This document shows, in pieces, positions 31,926 through 43,790 of a DNA stretch of 64,000 nt (the stretch's first letter is position 1; each line of letters starts with the position of its first letter). Under the pieces are notes generated by a model. The model was not told the origin of the DNA. It worked only from the letters and a program-made list of their open reading frames with translations, and did no database searches. The stretch comes from Thereva unica (lineage: Eukaryota > Arthropoda > Insecta > Diptera > Therevidae). Made by a program: the position numbers and the translations under genes. The stretch covers positions 22,147,676 to 22,211,675 of the forward strand of contig OX465286.1 in the NCBI GenBank assembly GCA_949987705.1, read 5' to 3'.

Positions 31926-32489
31926 TATACATAGATTAAAATAACATTTACATCAATGTTTACTGTAAATGTAATACTAAGAAGTTTTGTTCAAATCCCT
32001 TCAAATTTAAAGCACACCACTCCACTGACCACAAAGCTCGGAAAAAGAATAAATAGTTTTTGGAAGACGCAGTCAAACTAACATTAGAAAATGTAATCCG
32101 GTGCGGTGCCAATACAGTATAATGCATTAAAAATCAATATAAAGTAGAGGGAATAGACAATGAGCAACAGGACTCAAAAATCACTACGCTATGGTTAAAA
32201 AAAGTACAGGCAACGGAATCAGCAACAGCATCAGTAATGCAGTCAAAGTCAGCAATAGGATAGAACGTTAATGTACCGTTTGTAGATTTGGCAACCATTA
32301 GAGCACTCGATATAGTTATAAAAAATTTATATTTAAGAAATGCAAGCAAAACGTTATTTATTTACATTTCATTATCCATTGTATAAAGCAACTCTCACAA
32401 AATAAGTTAAATGCAACGATTGCATACGTAAAAGCATATAATAGTACGACGATGACTCTGTCTAAAGGGTACTTATAAATAAGTTATTC

Positions 32490-32760
32490 AATTTAAAAAA
32501 AATCTAGTTTAAAGCAACTAAAAAATGCGCTTTTATCTTAAAATAAATTAAAAAGTAAAAATAATGTTTAATGTAAAGTTTTTATTGTTCCAGCCAGTAT
32601 ATGTAATGAACCTACCTTTCGAAATGTAAAAAAGCGTGGGACTCTTTATCTATATTCTTATTTTATTAACCCCGGAACTTTTTGCTAGCACCCCACCTTT
32701 ATTAATTTACGACTCTGATGAAATTATGATAAAATCTATCAAAAATTTTACTGAATTTAC
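32490..32760. repeat. Dispersed repeat E, copy 2
   Basis: See 26890-27090. 32692-32760 also mirrors 31097-31160. Confidence 0.5.
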
Positions 32761-32889
32761 TGTTTCACCTAAAGTTATGCAAGAATTTTAATCTCGAGTA
32801 CTGGCTCTCAAACTACAAGTAAGGTTTAATTTCAATCGATGAATTTGTTTTTGTAGTTCAAGAATCAGTCAAATTAAGAGAGTTCCATT

Positions 32890-34370
32890 CCCACATTCCT
32901 AATCGTGTTTCGCCCATGGCGGATCACCAATTATGCAAGCTGTGCTCTTCGGAGATCATCCGAGATTGGATTTCTTGCGATGGTGTATTAGTCCATTCAA
33001 AACGCGGGGGGGGGTGGTGTTCCAAAATAACACCGTTAAGAAAATCGAACCCTAAAGGTTTTTGAGGTCGCTGATCACGAAAATCGGGGTCCCGCGGTTC
33101 TAAAACATGGGCGTCACCCCTAAAAAAGGGGGTTTTCGCGATTATTTCAATAATAATGAAAACGAATGCGATGAAATGCACTTTTTTTAATATTTATTTG
33201 CGAAGGTGCATGATTGTACTAAATTAAGGCGAACTTTATGATAAGGGGTAGTCCTAAAGGGTTGAAACTACCCCTAAATCGGCCAAAAATGGAAAAAATT
33301 GTAAAATTCGATTGTGGGCGTGCTGTCAGGCAAAAATAAATTATTTTCAACTACCCCTACAATAATAAAAATCAACTTTACTTAAAAAAAATTGCAACAA
33401 TTTTTTTTTGCTTTTTGTTTGAAATTTGGTTCCATAGGTATTATCAGCAAAAAAAATATTTTTTTCATTTTTTTTTACTACCCCTACATTAAAATTGTAA
33501 TTGAAACAAATTAAAATTTATTGTTTTGCATTTAAATTTTATTTTCCATTTTTAATCTTTAAAACATTTGGAAAATTTCACTATAAACCCCTTTGTACAG
33601 AGGTTAAACCACCCCTAAAGAGAAAAAAATAAAATAAAAAATACAGTGAGAAATATTTCATTACAATTTTAGTGTAGGGGTAGTTTTACCCCCTTAAGGG
33701 TTGGAAAAATTAATTTTTTTGCTGATAATACCTTTTGAACCAAATTTCAAACAAAAAGCGAAAAAAAAAATTTTTGAAATTTTTTTGTATCAAGTTGTTT
33801 TTATTATAGTAGGGGTAGTTTTAACCCCTTAAGGGTTGAAAATAATTTATTTTTGCCTGGCAGTACGCCCACAATCGAATTTGAAGCATAAACTTGAAGA
33901 AATTTTTTTTACAATTTTTCCTATTTTTAGCCGATTTAGGGGTAGTTTCAACCCTTTAGGACTACCCCTTATCATAAAGTTCGCCTTAATTTAGTACAAA
34001 TCATGCACCTTCGCAAATGAATATTAAAAAAAGTGCATTTAATCGCATTCGTTTTCATTATTATTGAAATAATCGCGAAAACCCCCTAAAAAGGGGTGTT
34101 TTTTGCATTTTTAGGGGAGACGCCCATGTTTTAGAACCGCGGGACCTCGATTTTCGTGATCAGCGACCCCAAAAACGTTTAGGGTTCGATTTTCTTAACG
34201 GTGTTATTTTGGAACACCATAACGCGCGTTTTGAATGGACTATATGTGCTAGGGTTTTTCATCGTGCCTGCCTCAACGCTGGAGTCAATTCCAACTCTTC
34301 GGCTCCTAGAGGTTAACTTGTAGTGAGTGTTCTGACATTAAGCCCTGCCAAGTCCTGAGATTGATGATTC
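32890..34370 (+). pseudogene. LINE ORF1 start (zinc-finger N-terminus) split by a foldback
   Basis: ATG at 32919 opens MADHQLCKLCSSEIIRDW, then CDGV at about 32972-32987, where the foldback 32991-34240 intervenes. After it (34244-34310) come CARVFHRACLNAG and SSAPRG. The same block, uninterrupted, is on the minus strand at 28780-28690. One base is missing after PRG compared with that copy, shifting the frame before the last Cys pair. The cysteine/histidine spacing resembles a PHD-type finger at the start of ORF1 in some insect LINEs. The upstream 32800-32918 is probably its 5' untranslated region. Confidence 0.75.
32991..34240. mobile_element. 1.25-kb giant foldback inserted in a LINE ORF1
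   Basis: Ends GTCCATTCAAAACGCG (32991) and its complement (to 34240) lie between TA pairs. The arms are complementary to near 33600: GTTAAGAAAATCGAACCCTAAA (33034) with 34180-34200, TTCAATAATAATGAAAACGA (33147) with 34050-34070, AACTTTATGATAAGGGGTAG (33233) with 33964-33985. GGGGTAGTTT-type words recur in direct and inverted order near the centre. The LINE copy at 28780 shows a single TA where this sits. No coding. Confidence 0.88.
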
Positions 34371-34389
34371 TAGAGGTATAAATCAATAT

Positions 34390-34733
34390 GCGCGTTAGGC
34401 CCAAGTTAACTTAACTGAGCTAGGCAAGTTAACAACGGCATAAACAGCATTTTTTTTAGCGCTGTTACCTAACTTATTTCTGCTTTTTAGCTTAGCTAAA
34501 ATGTATCACAGCTCAATACTGTCAAAATGGATTGACGTTTGCTTGTAAATTTGACGTTTCTTTGTAAATATTTCAGAAGATATAAATTTTATTATGCATT
34601 TTTTAGCTTTTTATTATTTGTGAAATGATAAATGTTATTATAATAGCTTTTTATTAGTTGTAAAATGTGAACTAACGGTGCTAAGTTAACAGCGCCAGTT
34701 TAACAGAGTTATATAACTCGGGCCTAAACGCGC
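34390..34733. mobile_element. MITE with GCGCGTTnAGGCCC ends and TCAATAT duplication
   Basis: GCGCGTTAGGCCCAAG (34390) is mirrored by GGGCCTAAACGCGC (to 34733). TCAATAT occurs at 34383-34389 and 34734-34740, with a G after both ends, so the duplication is 7-8 bp. The interior is rich in GTTAAC-type words. No coding. Confidence 0.85.
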
Positions 34734-34741
34734 TCAATATG

Positions 34742-36735
34742 TAATTACTTTCAATTCTGTCAGTTTGTATTTTGATAGCTCCAATTAACACTGAGATATT
34801 CAGTGTATCACTACTAAAACGAATGATCATTGAAAGCCAATGAAGTTGGAAGTATGCACATTTGTTTTTGCAGTGTGCCGAGGGTACAAGTCCCATCTGA
34901 AGAGAGTAAAGGAACGGAAAACGGTAGCGATTTACTATTGTTGTCTCCCTAATATTTTCAATTCCTATGAACTTTAATCTATTTTAAAATAAAAAGCGGT
35001 TCATTGCATTAGAAAAAAGTACACAGCTCTTGCTCTCTCTTGCGTTATATTTAAAAGTTCTTTAAACAGGGGGAAATAACCTTAATATTTTTTAAATAAA
35101 TACATTTATTTAATGAAAAAACTGATAGTAAATAAAAAATAATGATGGAAATCTTATTAGCTTTTGTTTCCATAAAAAAGGTTTTATATATCTGGAGAAA
35201 AATGGTGCCATTGAAAATTGTCAATCAGCAGTCCATTTCTATATGTATGTTAGAAGCATGATTCTAGAGCATCATTTTTTTTATAAATACGATATACGAA
35301 TGTTATTTAAGTAAATTTTATTAAAGGGATAATGTTTAAATTTATATCAGAAAGGGTTTGTTAAATGTCTGTTAAATGACTAAAATCAATTAAACAAATT
35401 TAGGAAATTACATTTTTGTTTTTTCAGTTCCCTACTTTTCAGTTTGCACTACTTTTCAAATTTCAATTCAATTTTCGTTTCGTTTTAATTCATAACAAAC
35501 ATTTCCGGAATATGTTTACTTTTTGGTCGTACCCTTTTTTTAAATTCTTTTATTTAACTTACACTACGTGTCGTCAAATCTTTGAAGTTAAATTTTACCC
35601 ACTTCCCGGTTTCGGAGGGCGCTAGTTCAGAAGATTTAAAAAAAAATAATTGGAAAAAACGAATGGTCTTGGATATGAAGTATCACGTCCGTATTTTAAC
35701 GTGACAACGTCTATTAATTTGAACGTGACAACGTCTGTTATTACGTTTTGTATTATTTTCTCAATTAATAAATTATATATTTCGAAGCAAATTTTTTTTT
35801 GTGTGCGGGACATTTTCACACGCGCGTCCTATCTTAAACCGATTTAATAGACGTTGTCACGTCAATAAGGTGAATGAATGTATTTTTCCCGTGTAGAGGA
35901 TAAATTAACGAAAATTTTAAACAAGAGAGGCAAAAGTAACAGAAGAAAAATTCACCAAGTGAGAGAAAATCCCTCATTCAACTGTGGCTCTCAACTTTTA
36001 ACATGAGAAGTAAATACAGAATTGAGCAGTAGAATGAGCTAGACGAAACACAAAATAATTTCATTTTCACGACGCTGGAGCACTTTTTGAAAATTTTGTA
36101 AAATGCACCATGTCAACTCACACAAAGAAAAAAATTGTTCGGATGCCTCTGTGTTGCGTATGGTTGTTTACTGTGATTGATATAAACTGCAGGGCGCTGT
36201 TGGAGCACTTTTAAATTTTGTTCCAAGTTTCGTAAAATATCTTGTGGCGAGAATCCTAACGATTTTTTTATGTTATGCGAGTTATTATGGTGCAATTTTA
36301 AATTTTGTGCCCCTGTAGGAATATAATGAAGAATATATGAGTGAAATATTTTTATTTGATTTCAAACTTTGAGTGCTACAAGTGATTAATTATTTAAAAT
36401 TAATGATAATTATTAAATAAGAAATGCGTTTTTAAAATGTGTTATTTATATTTATATGTTATTAGAATTAATTTGCTTATTGTTTTTTTTTTTGTATTTT
36501 TAAGCAACTTAAAATATTTTTCTGTGATTATCTTCAAGGTGTGATTTACCTAAGTTTTTATTTACATTTTAATAAAAAGTAGTCTGATGTAGTTGAAGAA
36601 AGTTAGGTAAATACTTAAAGTATTTCCCTGCCTACGATAGATCCAAGGTATACAGTAATGGTAAATCTAGTGGTAAATTAGTTAATAGATTTTGGTTGGT
36701 TTATTCAATTTAAAAAAACTCCATCTTTTGTTCTT
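34742..36735. other. No gene; short inverted and direct CGTGACAACGTCT repeats
   Basis: AACGTGACAACGTCTATTA (35698) is repeated at 35722 (AACGTGACAACGTCTGTTA) and occurs inverted at 35845-35862. This may be the end structure of a small element. The rest is AT-rich, with frames up to 69 codons and no recognisable domain. Confidence 0.4.
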
Positions 36736-36739
36736 GTTT

Positions 36740-37161
36740 TATTGTAATCTTTTTCAAAACTAAAGGAAACTAAAGTTCACTTTGCTGTTCGGGATATACT
36801 GATTGGGAAGACTAGTAAAAAAAGGTGGCAAAGTTTTACCAATATAGAAAATTTTAAATGGAAAGAAATAGAATTAACATTCAGGATGAATAAAACAGTA
36901 GATTCTACGTTGCAAGAAGAAATGTCTGAGGAAGCTCAGCAGTGGTCAGAGATTTTAAGGCTAGCACAAAAGGATTTTTGATAGATTTACGAAATGTTGT
37001 TCCTTTTCAGGAATTTATTGAAAAAAAAGGAAGTAAATTGTTACCAAATTAGAAGTGCCATGTGCATTTCCAGATGAAAGAATCTTTTTATTAAATGTTT
37101 AGCTGATGGGGCGCAAATTTGCCTACTGCGCCGGGCGCAAAACAACCACGCGCCGGCCCTG
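36740..37161 (+). mobile_element. hAT remnant with right end CCGGCCCTG
   Basis: The sequence ends CGCGCCGGCCCTG at 37161, the reverse complement of a CAGGGCCGGCGC hAT-type end, with GCGCCGGGCGCAAAA just inside. It interrupts the pogo transposase frame at 37162. A short plus frame (about 36880-36980, reading QWSEILRLAQKDF) recalls hAT/ZMYM-type transposase N-termini but is too short to be sure. The left end is not located. Confidence 0.45.
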
Positions 37162-39404
37162 AAAAAAGATGTTGTATTAGGCGGTAAAAAGGCTAATTTT
37201 AATGAACGAAGATTACACAGGCCTGCAAGGTTTTTTTCTTGACAATTTAATAGTCGTATTTTAAGTATTTTTTCGCGCTGAATCCGAATCCGTTGGCCAA
37301 ATTGCCCTATCACGTCAGGATTTTGAGCAATCCTAACCTAAAAGTGCCAAAAAGCGTGTTTTTTGCACTTTTGCGCGTTAAATATCTCAAAACTATGGAA
37401 TGATAGGGCAAATCTGACAACGGGATCGTTTTCAGCATGCCAAAATCTATAGAAAAGCATGTCGGAAGCGTGAAATTTGACAACACTTTTTTTGTAATAC
37501 TGAAAAGAAAAACTTCTTGGCGCGAAATCGACGATTTTTATTAAGACATGTTATCATCGTTGCACCTCGTTTTTCGGGGGCTCGTATTTTAAGTATTTTT
37601 TCGCGCTGAATCCGAATCCGTTGGCCAAATTGCCCTATCACGTCAGGATTTTGAGCAATCCTAACCTAAAAGTGCCAAAAAGCGTGTTCGCTTTTTGGCA
37701 CTTTTAGGTTAGGATTGCTCAAAATCCTGACGTGATAGGGCAATTTGGCCAACGGATTCGGATTCAGCGCGAAAAAATACTTAAAATACGAGCCCCCGAA
37801 AAACGAGGTGCAACGATGATAACATGTCTTAATAAAAATCGTCGATTTCGCGCCAAGAAGTTTTTCTTTTCAGTATTACAAAAAAAGTGTTGTCAAATTT
37901 CACGCTTCCGACATGCTTTTCTATAGATTTTGGCATGCTGAAAACGATCCCGTAGTCAGATTTGCCCTATCATTCCATAGTTTTGAGATATTTAACGCGC
38001 AAAAGTGCTAAAAACACGCTTTTTGGCACTTTTAGGTTAGGATTGCTCAAAATCCTGACGTGATAGGGCAATTTGGCTAACGGATTCGGATTCAGCGCGA
38101 AAAAATACTTAAAATACGACTATTAAATTGTCAAGAAAAAAAAAACCGTTTTTTGCAGGCCTGTGTTATCGATATGGGGATGAGATGGACAGTTATCGAC
38201 AAGAAGTAAGATTTTTTTATTTTTTTACTTAAGTTCCATATCCCACTTATGCAGAAACCCCTGAAAAATTTCTGAGGTCATCCATGCTGTCTTATTTCCT
38301 ATATAGTCAACAGGCAGAGACTTCACATTTTTTAAACATCTGGGTGATTTAGACTTTCCAATTACCAGCAACTTTCTTTTTTCCGAACCATCCATATTAG
38401 CCGTCACCGCCACAGTTATTCTTTCTTTTGAAAGTTTACCTCCAATACATTTTTCCCCTTTAAATTTTAAAGTTTTATCAGGTGTTAACTTATAAAATAG
38501 CCCAGCTTCACCCATATTAAAAGTTTCGTGGTCCTGGTACCCTTCTCGTATTTTTGGCCACGCTGATGCCAACCATTCATCACAAATTCCTTGCTCAACA
38601 CATTTAGCTTCACCGCAAATTTTTCCTAAAACAATATTGTGTCTTATCCGAAAACGATAAACCCAACTTTCGTTACAATGAAAATCTTTACCAAAAAGTT
38701 TGCCAATCTCGTTAGCTTTCACTTGTAGCACTGATCCAGTTATTGCTACATTTTGACTTCTTTGATTTTTAAACCACTTCACTAACGCTTCTCCTACATC
38801 ACAATATGGCGAAGAACGAATTTTTTTTCGTTTAAGACCATCACACTTAAAACTTTTCTGAATCATATTCCTGTTTTCCATATTGTACTTATTGTAGAAT
38901 GTGAGACCCCAAATTCTTTAGCCAAAACTGAATTTGGACTACCAGTTTCTAGTCTCCATATTATCACTGCTTTTTCTTCAACAGTAAAAACCTTACGTTT
39001 TTTCACTGATGACACTCCGCCCATTTATTATTATATAAAAAACAGAAAGGTTTTATGAAAATAATATTAAAAATTGAAAAATCACTTTTAGCACTTTCAA
39101 CTAAAAGTACGTACGCGCTCACAAAATGTATGCTTTTCAAAACTTGCTAGCCCGGAAAAATATCAAAATAAATTCTGGTGATTCAACGAAATTTAGAATC
39201 GCAATAACGGTGTTATAACGAAAATTTTTACTTTCAATGACCCTCAAAATACGTCGTTTTAAACGAATTCGTCGTAAAATCCAAAGACGTTATTAGCAAA
39301 TATTTTTTTATTGAAATATATTAAGAACCATTTTTTATTTCACATTTTCGACGTTATAAACGAAATGTCGTTATAAAGGAGGTCGCTATAAATGAAATCT
39401 ACTG
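37162..39404 (-). pseudogene. pogo/Tigger-type transposase, split by a palindrome and a hAT remnant
   Basis: The element's 5' TIR is at 39340-39404 (outer end, on minus, CAGTAGATTTCATTTATA; TA at 39405-39406). The transposase starts at ATG 39024 with a CENP-B/pogo HTH (KKRKVFTVEEKAVII...LAKEFGVSHSTIS). A one-base shift near 38880 leads to frame 38881-38225 with the second HTH and the start of the DDE domain. The first catalytic motif, normally NxDETGLF, reads NMGEAGLF at about 38500-38520, so the Asp is lost. A stop at 38225 is followed by LLLVDNCPSHPH (about 38200-38170), which keeps the second Asp. The frame resumes beyond the palindrome (37215-37165) with KLAFLPPNTTS, a pogo hallmark, and ends at the hAT remnant. 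Dead on several counts. Confidence 0.9.
37216..38166. mobile_element. 0.95-kb near-perfect palindrome (A-B-A / A'-B'-A')
   Basis: Ends CACAGGCCTGCAA (37216) and its complement (to 38166), with TTA on both sides. The arms of about 470 bp are nearly identical: 37447-37641 and 37732-37926 are exact complements over their whole coding length. Within each arm a block of about 105 bp (CGTATTTTAAGTATTTTTTCG... to GTGCCAAAAAGCGTG) occurs twice, at the outer and inner positions (37255-37363, 37585-37687, then 37691-37793 and 38012-38120 inverted). The four blocks give A-B-A-A'-B'-A' symmetry. It interrupts the pogo transposase; removing it with one TTA restores DNLRSLKLAFLPPNTTS continuity. Confidence 0.9.
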
Positions 39405-39419
39405 TATTTTTTATACCAC

Positions 39420-40140
39420 GGAAAAATTGTTAAATTACTAAAAAAGAATAGTGAGTGATACCTTTTTTGAAGGTAAATAAGAAAGAAACCCCGCTAGGTG
39501 CAGTCTTGGAGTTTCCACGAAATTTTTAGCAAAGATTTGAATATGTTAAAAAAGTTTAGAAAAAGGACTTTAGCGATTTACAAAATTACAGTGAAATAAG
39601 TGAAATAATAATTCTTAAACTAAAAAAAGATCAGTGAGTAATACCTTTTTCAATGGTAAATAGCCAAGAAGCCACGCTAGGTGCTAGGAATGGTCCATGA
39701 AATTTTTAACAAATATTTGGAAATGTTAAAAAAGTTGAGAAAAAATGAACTTAACGATCTACTTTTTGAATTACAGTGAAATAAGTGAAAAAAAAAATGC
39801 CGAAATGCTAACAAAAAATCAGTGAGTGATACCTTTTTTTGAATGGTAAATAGCAAAGAAACCACGCCAGGTGCAGTCTTGTAATGTTTCATGAAATTTT
39901 TAACAAATATTTGGAGAAAAAATGAACTTAACGATCTGCTTTTTGAATTACAGCGAAATAAGTGAAAAAAAAACTGTTGAAATACTAAAAAAAACATTTA
40001 GTGATCTTTTTTTGTTTTTTTGAATGGAAAATAGCAAAAAAAAACCGGAAATCAGGAAACTTTTAAGGATGTTGAAAAGGTTTACAAAAAAGGTGCTTAA
40101 CGAGCTACTTTTTGAAATACAGTATAATATGTGGGAAAAA
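39420..40140. repeat. Tandem repeat, about 180-bp unit, four diverged copies
   Basis: ATCAGTGAGTGATACCTTTTT-type words start units at about 39450, 39630, 39819 and 39998. Each is followed by GGTAAATAGCAAAGAAACC, GGTGCAGTCTTG, ATGAAATTTTTAACAAATATTTG and ACGATCTACTTTTTGAATTACAG. Confidence 0.8.
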
Positions 40141-41149
40141 ATTGCTTTTTTGCTATTCGTGAAAATAGACCGATGTTTCTCGAAATTATTATTTCAAATC
40201 ATTAAACCACATTTTTTTAACAAAAAAACAAAATTCAAAAATCCCTCTCTCGAAAACAGGCAGAAATCGTCCCTTTTTTGGGAGGTTGTGTCATTATCTA
40301 CATTTATCCTTTAGGCAGCCTGTGACGTCACACCCTATATAGTCAATTCACCAAAAAATATTTAACGGATTTTTAGTTAGTGTCTCAGCAGCAAAAAAAA
40401 TATGTCACAATTTTTAATAAACACGGTTTTATTTTTATTTTATGTTTAACTAAATGTTATAATTATGTTTCTATATTATATCAAATATAAATATTTACCC
40501 TCACAATACTCATTTTTCTGAAGATGGTCTTTCAAAACCGTGTGTGTGTGATAGGAACCATTAAATTGATCGCCATGGACTCTGTTTGTTGATTTCCTTT
40601 TAAACACTTTTAATAAAGTAAAATTAATTTGTCTCACAAACTAATAATCTCACTATTTTTTTTACGTTTTTTTAATTTATTTATTTTTCTTCACAATTTC
40701 AAAAATTAATATCCAAAAGTGCAAGCAAAGAAATAATATCCGTAAGTCCAGAAGATGAAGAACGGAAAAATAAATAACATTTTTCTTATTATTTTAATAA
40801 TGATGATATCTTCTTCGTCTATTATATTTTTCATTAATTCTTCTAACATGAAGAAGCAATAGAAAAATTAAAATTATCATGAATATAAGGATTAATTCCA
40901 TTTTACTCGCAGGTACGATGCACTTGAATCTAATCAGAAAAGACTCGTATGTTTAACTGACACTAGATCGCGAACTCGGTTGGCTTTGATCTGAGATGAA
41001 GCTTTAGTTCGTGGTTTTATATATATGGACAGGAATATATTTCGGAATATATTTGGCACATACTCTCTCTCTCTCACACTTTGTCACAACGAATACACCT
41101 CCTCCACCTCCTACCCCCACCCCCTCCCCTAAATCACTCGTATATTATA
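40141..41149. other. No gene recognised
   Basis: AT-rich sequence with a CT microsatellite (41063-41075) and a CCTCCACC tract (41100-41130). Nothing supported as coding. Confidence 0.3.
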
Positions 41150-42010
41150 TTACAGTGCGCCGCAGTCAAAGGATTACAAGTTTATGTATATAACTACCTT
41201 TTGTGCATTTGACGTGTGCAGCAGCTGAAGGCCAAACTGCATGAAGGACAATCCTTCTGCAACAAAAGCTTTTGCCGGGCAAATGTGCTGTTGTTGTTGT
41301 GATGTGTAGGTGTAACAGGTGGAAGCTCTCACTCATAACAAAAAATTGTAATTTAATGTTTTGGGTGGCTTTTCACACAAATCACACAAGCACAATAAAA
41401 ATCACATCGCCGAGGACTGACTTCGCTCGGGTCTGTTCGGCAGGAACTTCGCGCAGGATCATATGTAAATATTAAAAACCATCTTTATGACCATGTTTTA
41501 TTTTTTTCTATATGTATTAAATGTGTAAAATGTAAACGCAAAGTGTTCTGATATTATGTATCCAAATAGGCCCAGACATCATTATCATTACCTATGATTT
41601 ATCGCCAGTAGCAACAAGCCTTTGAACAGGATGTGCAGAGCCGCCCCACAAAACCAAACAAAAACAACTAGAAAGAAAGCTCCCATTGATGGGATTGGTT
41701 AAAAGCTTTGTAAATTTGCAATTATCATCGATTTGCACATATATACAAGAACAGCAGCAAAAAAATTTAACAATTTTTAAATAAATATAAAGATGGCATT
41801 AAAAATTGACATGTGGGGGAGTACGCCGGGACATGAAAAGAGTGAGAAACAAATTGAGAAAATCTCCTCGAGAAAAAATACCCAATTTTCAGTGTGAAAC
41901 TGGTAAGGACACTAAGCCTAGTAATTGCGTGCGTGGGTACATGAAAAAAACCAGATTATTAACTTTTAGAACTTTCCACAATAGAAATTGGTGTCTATCA
42001 ATGCGAATTC
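41150..42010 (+). repeat. Dispersed repeat family A, copy 2
   Basis: See 3025-3640 for shared blocks. This copy is longer, with extra sequence at 41200-41580. It starts with TA-CAGTGCGCCGCAGTCAAAGG, which looks like a Tc1-type end, but no matching right end was found. Confidence 0.55.
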
Positions 42011-42616
42011 AACCATTGGGCATGGATTTTTTTTTATGTGAAAGACTAGAGTCTCAGGAAAGGCCTTTTATACTGTGTCGACAATCTATTTTCTTCATAT
42101 AGAGTGCAATGTCGAACAGCAGCTCTAGTCGGGGAAGGAAGGAATTGCCACAACCTACCTACATCCTTCGATATGTTTTACAGGCAGAGCTGAAAATTCG
42201 TTTGATCTATGTCAAGGCTTTATTTCAATTTTAACAACACCAAAAATACAAATAAATAAACAACAATATCTTATTTCTGTATCCAAATTGACCATGTTCC
42301 AATTAGTACAAGGCACGGTGGCAGTGTACTGGATATGAGAGGCTACCGAGGAGCGACTGTAGTCCCGAGCACTCCCACTCTAGGTGGTTGGGTAGATGAG
42401 GAGGGCGACAAAAAACTACCGTCAGTATATACAAGAACTGCCTAGCCCTGGATAGACCAATCCGAAGTTTGGGCCGCCTCTAAAGCTGCGGTCATAGCAA
42501 CATGTTGCATTTTGCAATACATACACCGATGATGGTAAAGCAATATAAAAGTAGAAGGTCAATGTCAGTGCCTGAAGCACCGCCCAGTTAACAAAGGATA
42601 ATTAAATCTAAAAACA
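42011..42616. other. No gene recognised
   Basis: Mixed sequence; the GAGGCTACCGAGGAGCGACTG block near 42340 is less AT-rich. No frame above 60 codons is supported. Confidence 0.3.
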
Positions 42617-43651
42617 CTATAGAAAATTTGCATTGTCAAAGGCAAACGCAATTGAATTATTGTTTGGCGGTATGATGAATAGAAATTGTGATTTTACGCT
42701 CAGTAACAGAGTCGGTGTGGAGTGAGTAGTATTTGTGAATTTGTTGTTAATTTGAAGCGTATATGAATTAGTGTACACTCGTTTTAACTGTTTAGTGAAT
42801 GAAAACCCACCTACTTTGGATTCTCTAAGTAAATTTAAGATTTTTGAATGTATCAATGGCTGATCCACATAAATCTTGGTCTTTGTCTGGCTAAGTTTGT
42901 GGATCCTGAAATTAAATGCACACTTTTGTGCCTTACAGTACTCTAAAATAGTCGAGGGCTTACCACTTGAGAAAAATATTGGAGGACACCACTTAATTTA
43001 CTCGAGTTACCTGAAGTTGAGGAGGACTTAGGTTGGGGTATCTCCTTAGAGGATTGGACATCCTCCTCCTGAAGGGGACTTAACCTGAACCTATTGGCAG
43101 GACTTTCAGTGGGGTTAACCGCCTTATCTTTATTATGGACTCTAGCGCCCTTTTTAACAACTGTGGATTCTGCTTCGCTATTCAGTTTATGAAAATATTC
43201 AGAGTCAACATCTAAATTAATATTAATATCCATATCAATATTATTAGAGCTGCTATCTTCCATTAAAGTATTAACAATGTTATCTCTAACTACAATATTA
43301 GAATCATCGTTAAATGAAAAAGACTTATCTTTACTTATAATTACGCCAGTCACTGTTGCTTCTACTGCAATATGCGATGATACCGCTGCTGCGGTTTTTT
43401 CATCCGAAAGAGTCTCCAACGGTGTATTTGTACAAGCCTGTGACATCGGTTCCTCTGCGTCATTTTTCTTCTTCTTCTTTTTTAACACCACGATTTTCGA
43501 TGCCATCTCGCACCTCCTTCATGAGTTTAGCGTCAAGCGCCAAAGCCTTTAAGCCACTTTCCGGCAAGTTCTTTTGATTAGCCACTTTATGGGGCTTCAT
43601 AGCTGTGCGTCTGCTAGGCTGGGGGCTCGAAGCGCCCCCACCCTCCGGCAT
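42617..43651 (-). pseudogene. LINE ORF1-like protein, broken by a slip in an AAG tract
   Basis: ATG at 43651 opens MPEGGGASSPQPSRR and continues to an AAG/GAA microsatellite (about 43462-43480), where the frame is lost. The next frame (43506-42943, 187 codons) carries on with a Ser/Asp/Asn-rich, probably disordered region. A third frame (about 42935-42617) ends with EYCKAQKCAFNFRIHKL and TKIYVDQPLIHSKILNLL. This resembles the C-terminal domain (similar to baculoviral FP proteins) of ORF1 in CR1/jockey-like LINEs. The order N-terminus, disordered middle, RNA-binding end fits ORF1. The identification rests on the last segment and is moderate. Confidence 0.5.
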
Positions 43652-43790
43652 ATCTGCCGCGTTTCTCTTCAGCGTCTAGAAAAGCTTCCTAGACTCCTGA
43701 AGAATTTAGAAATTTCTCACTACTTTAATAATTCCACCTGGATCTACCCACAAGAATATTAATGAAATTCTTTAGTAGCCTTTTCACCAC

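Noticed and set aside
37447..37926. Two 64-codon proteins of identical sequence on opposite strands
   Set aside because: They are mirror images forced by the palindrome and have no domain.
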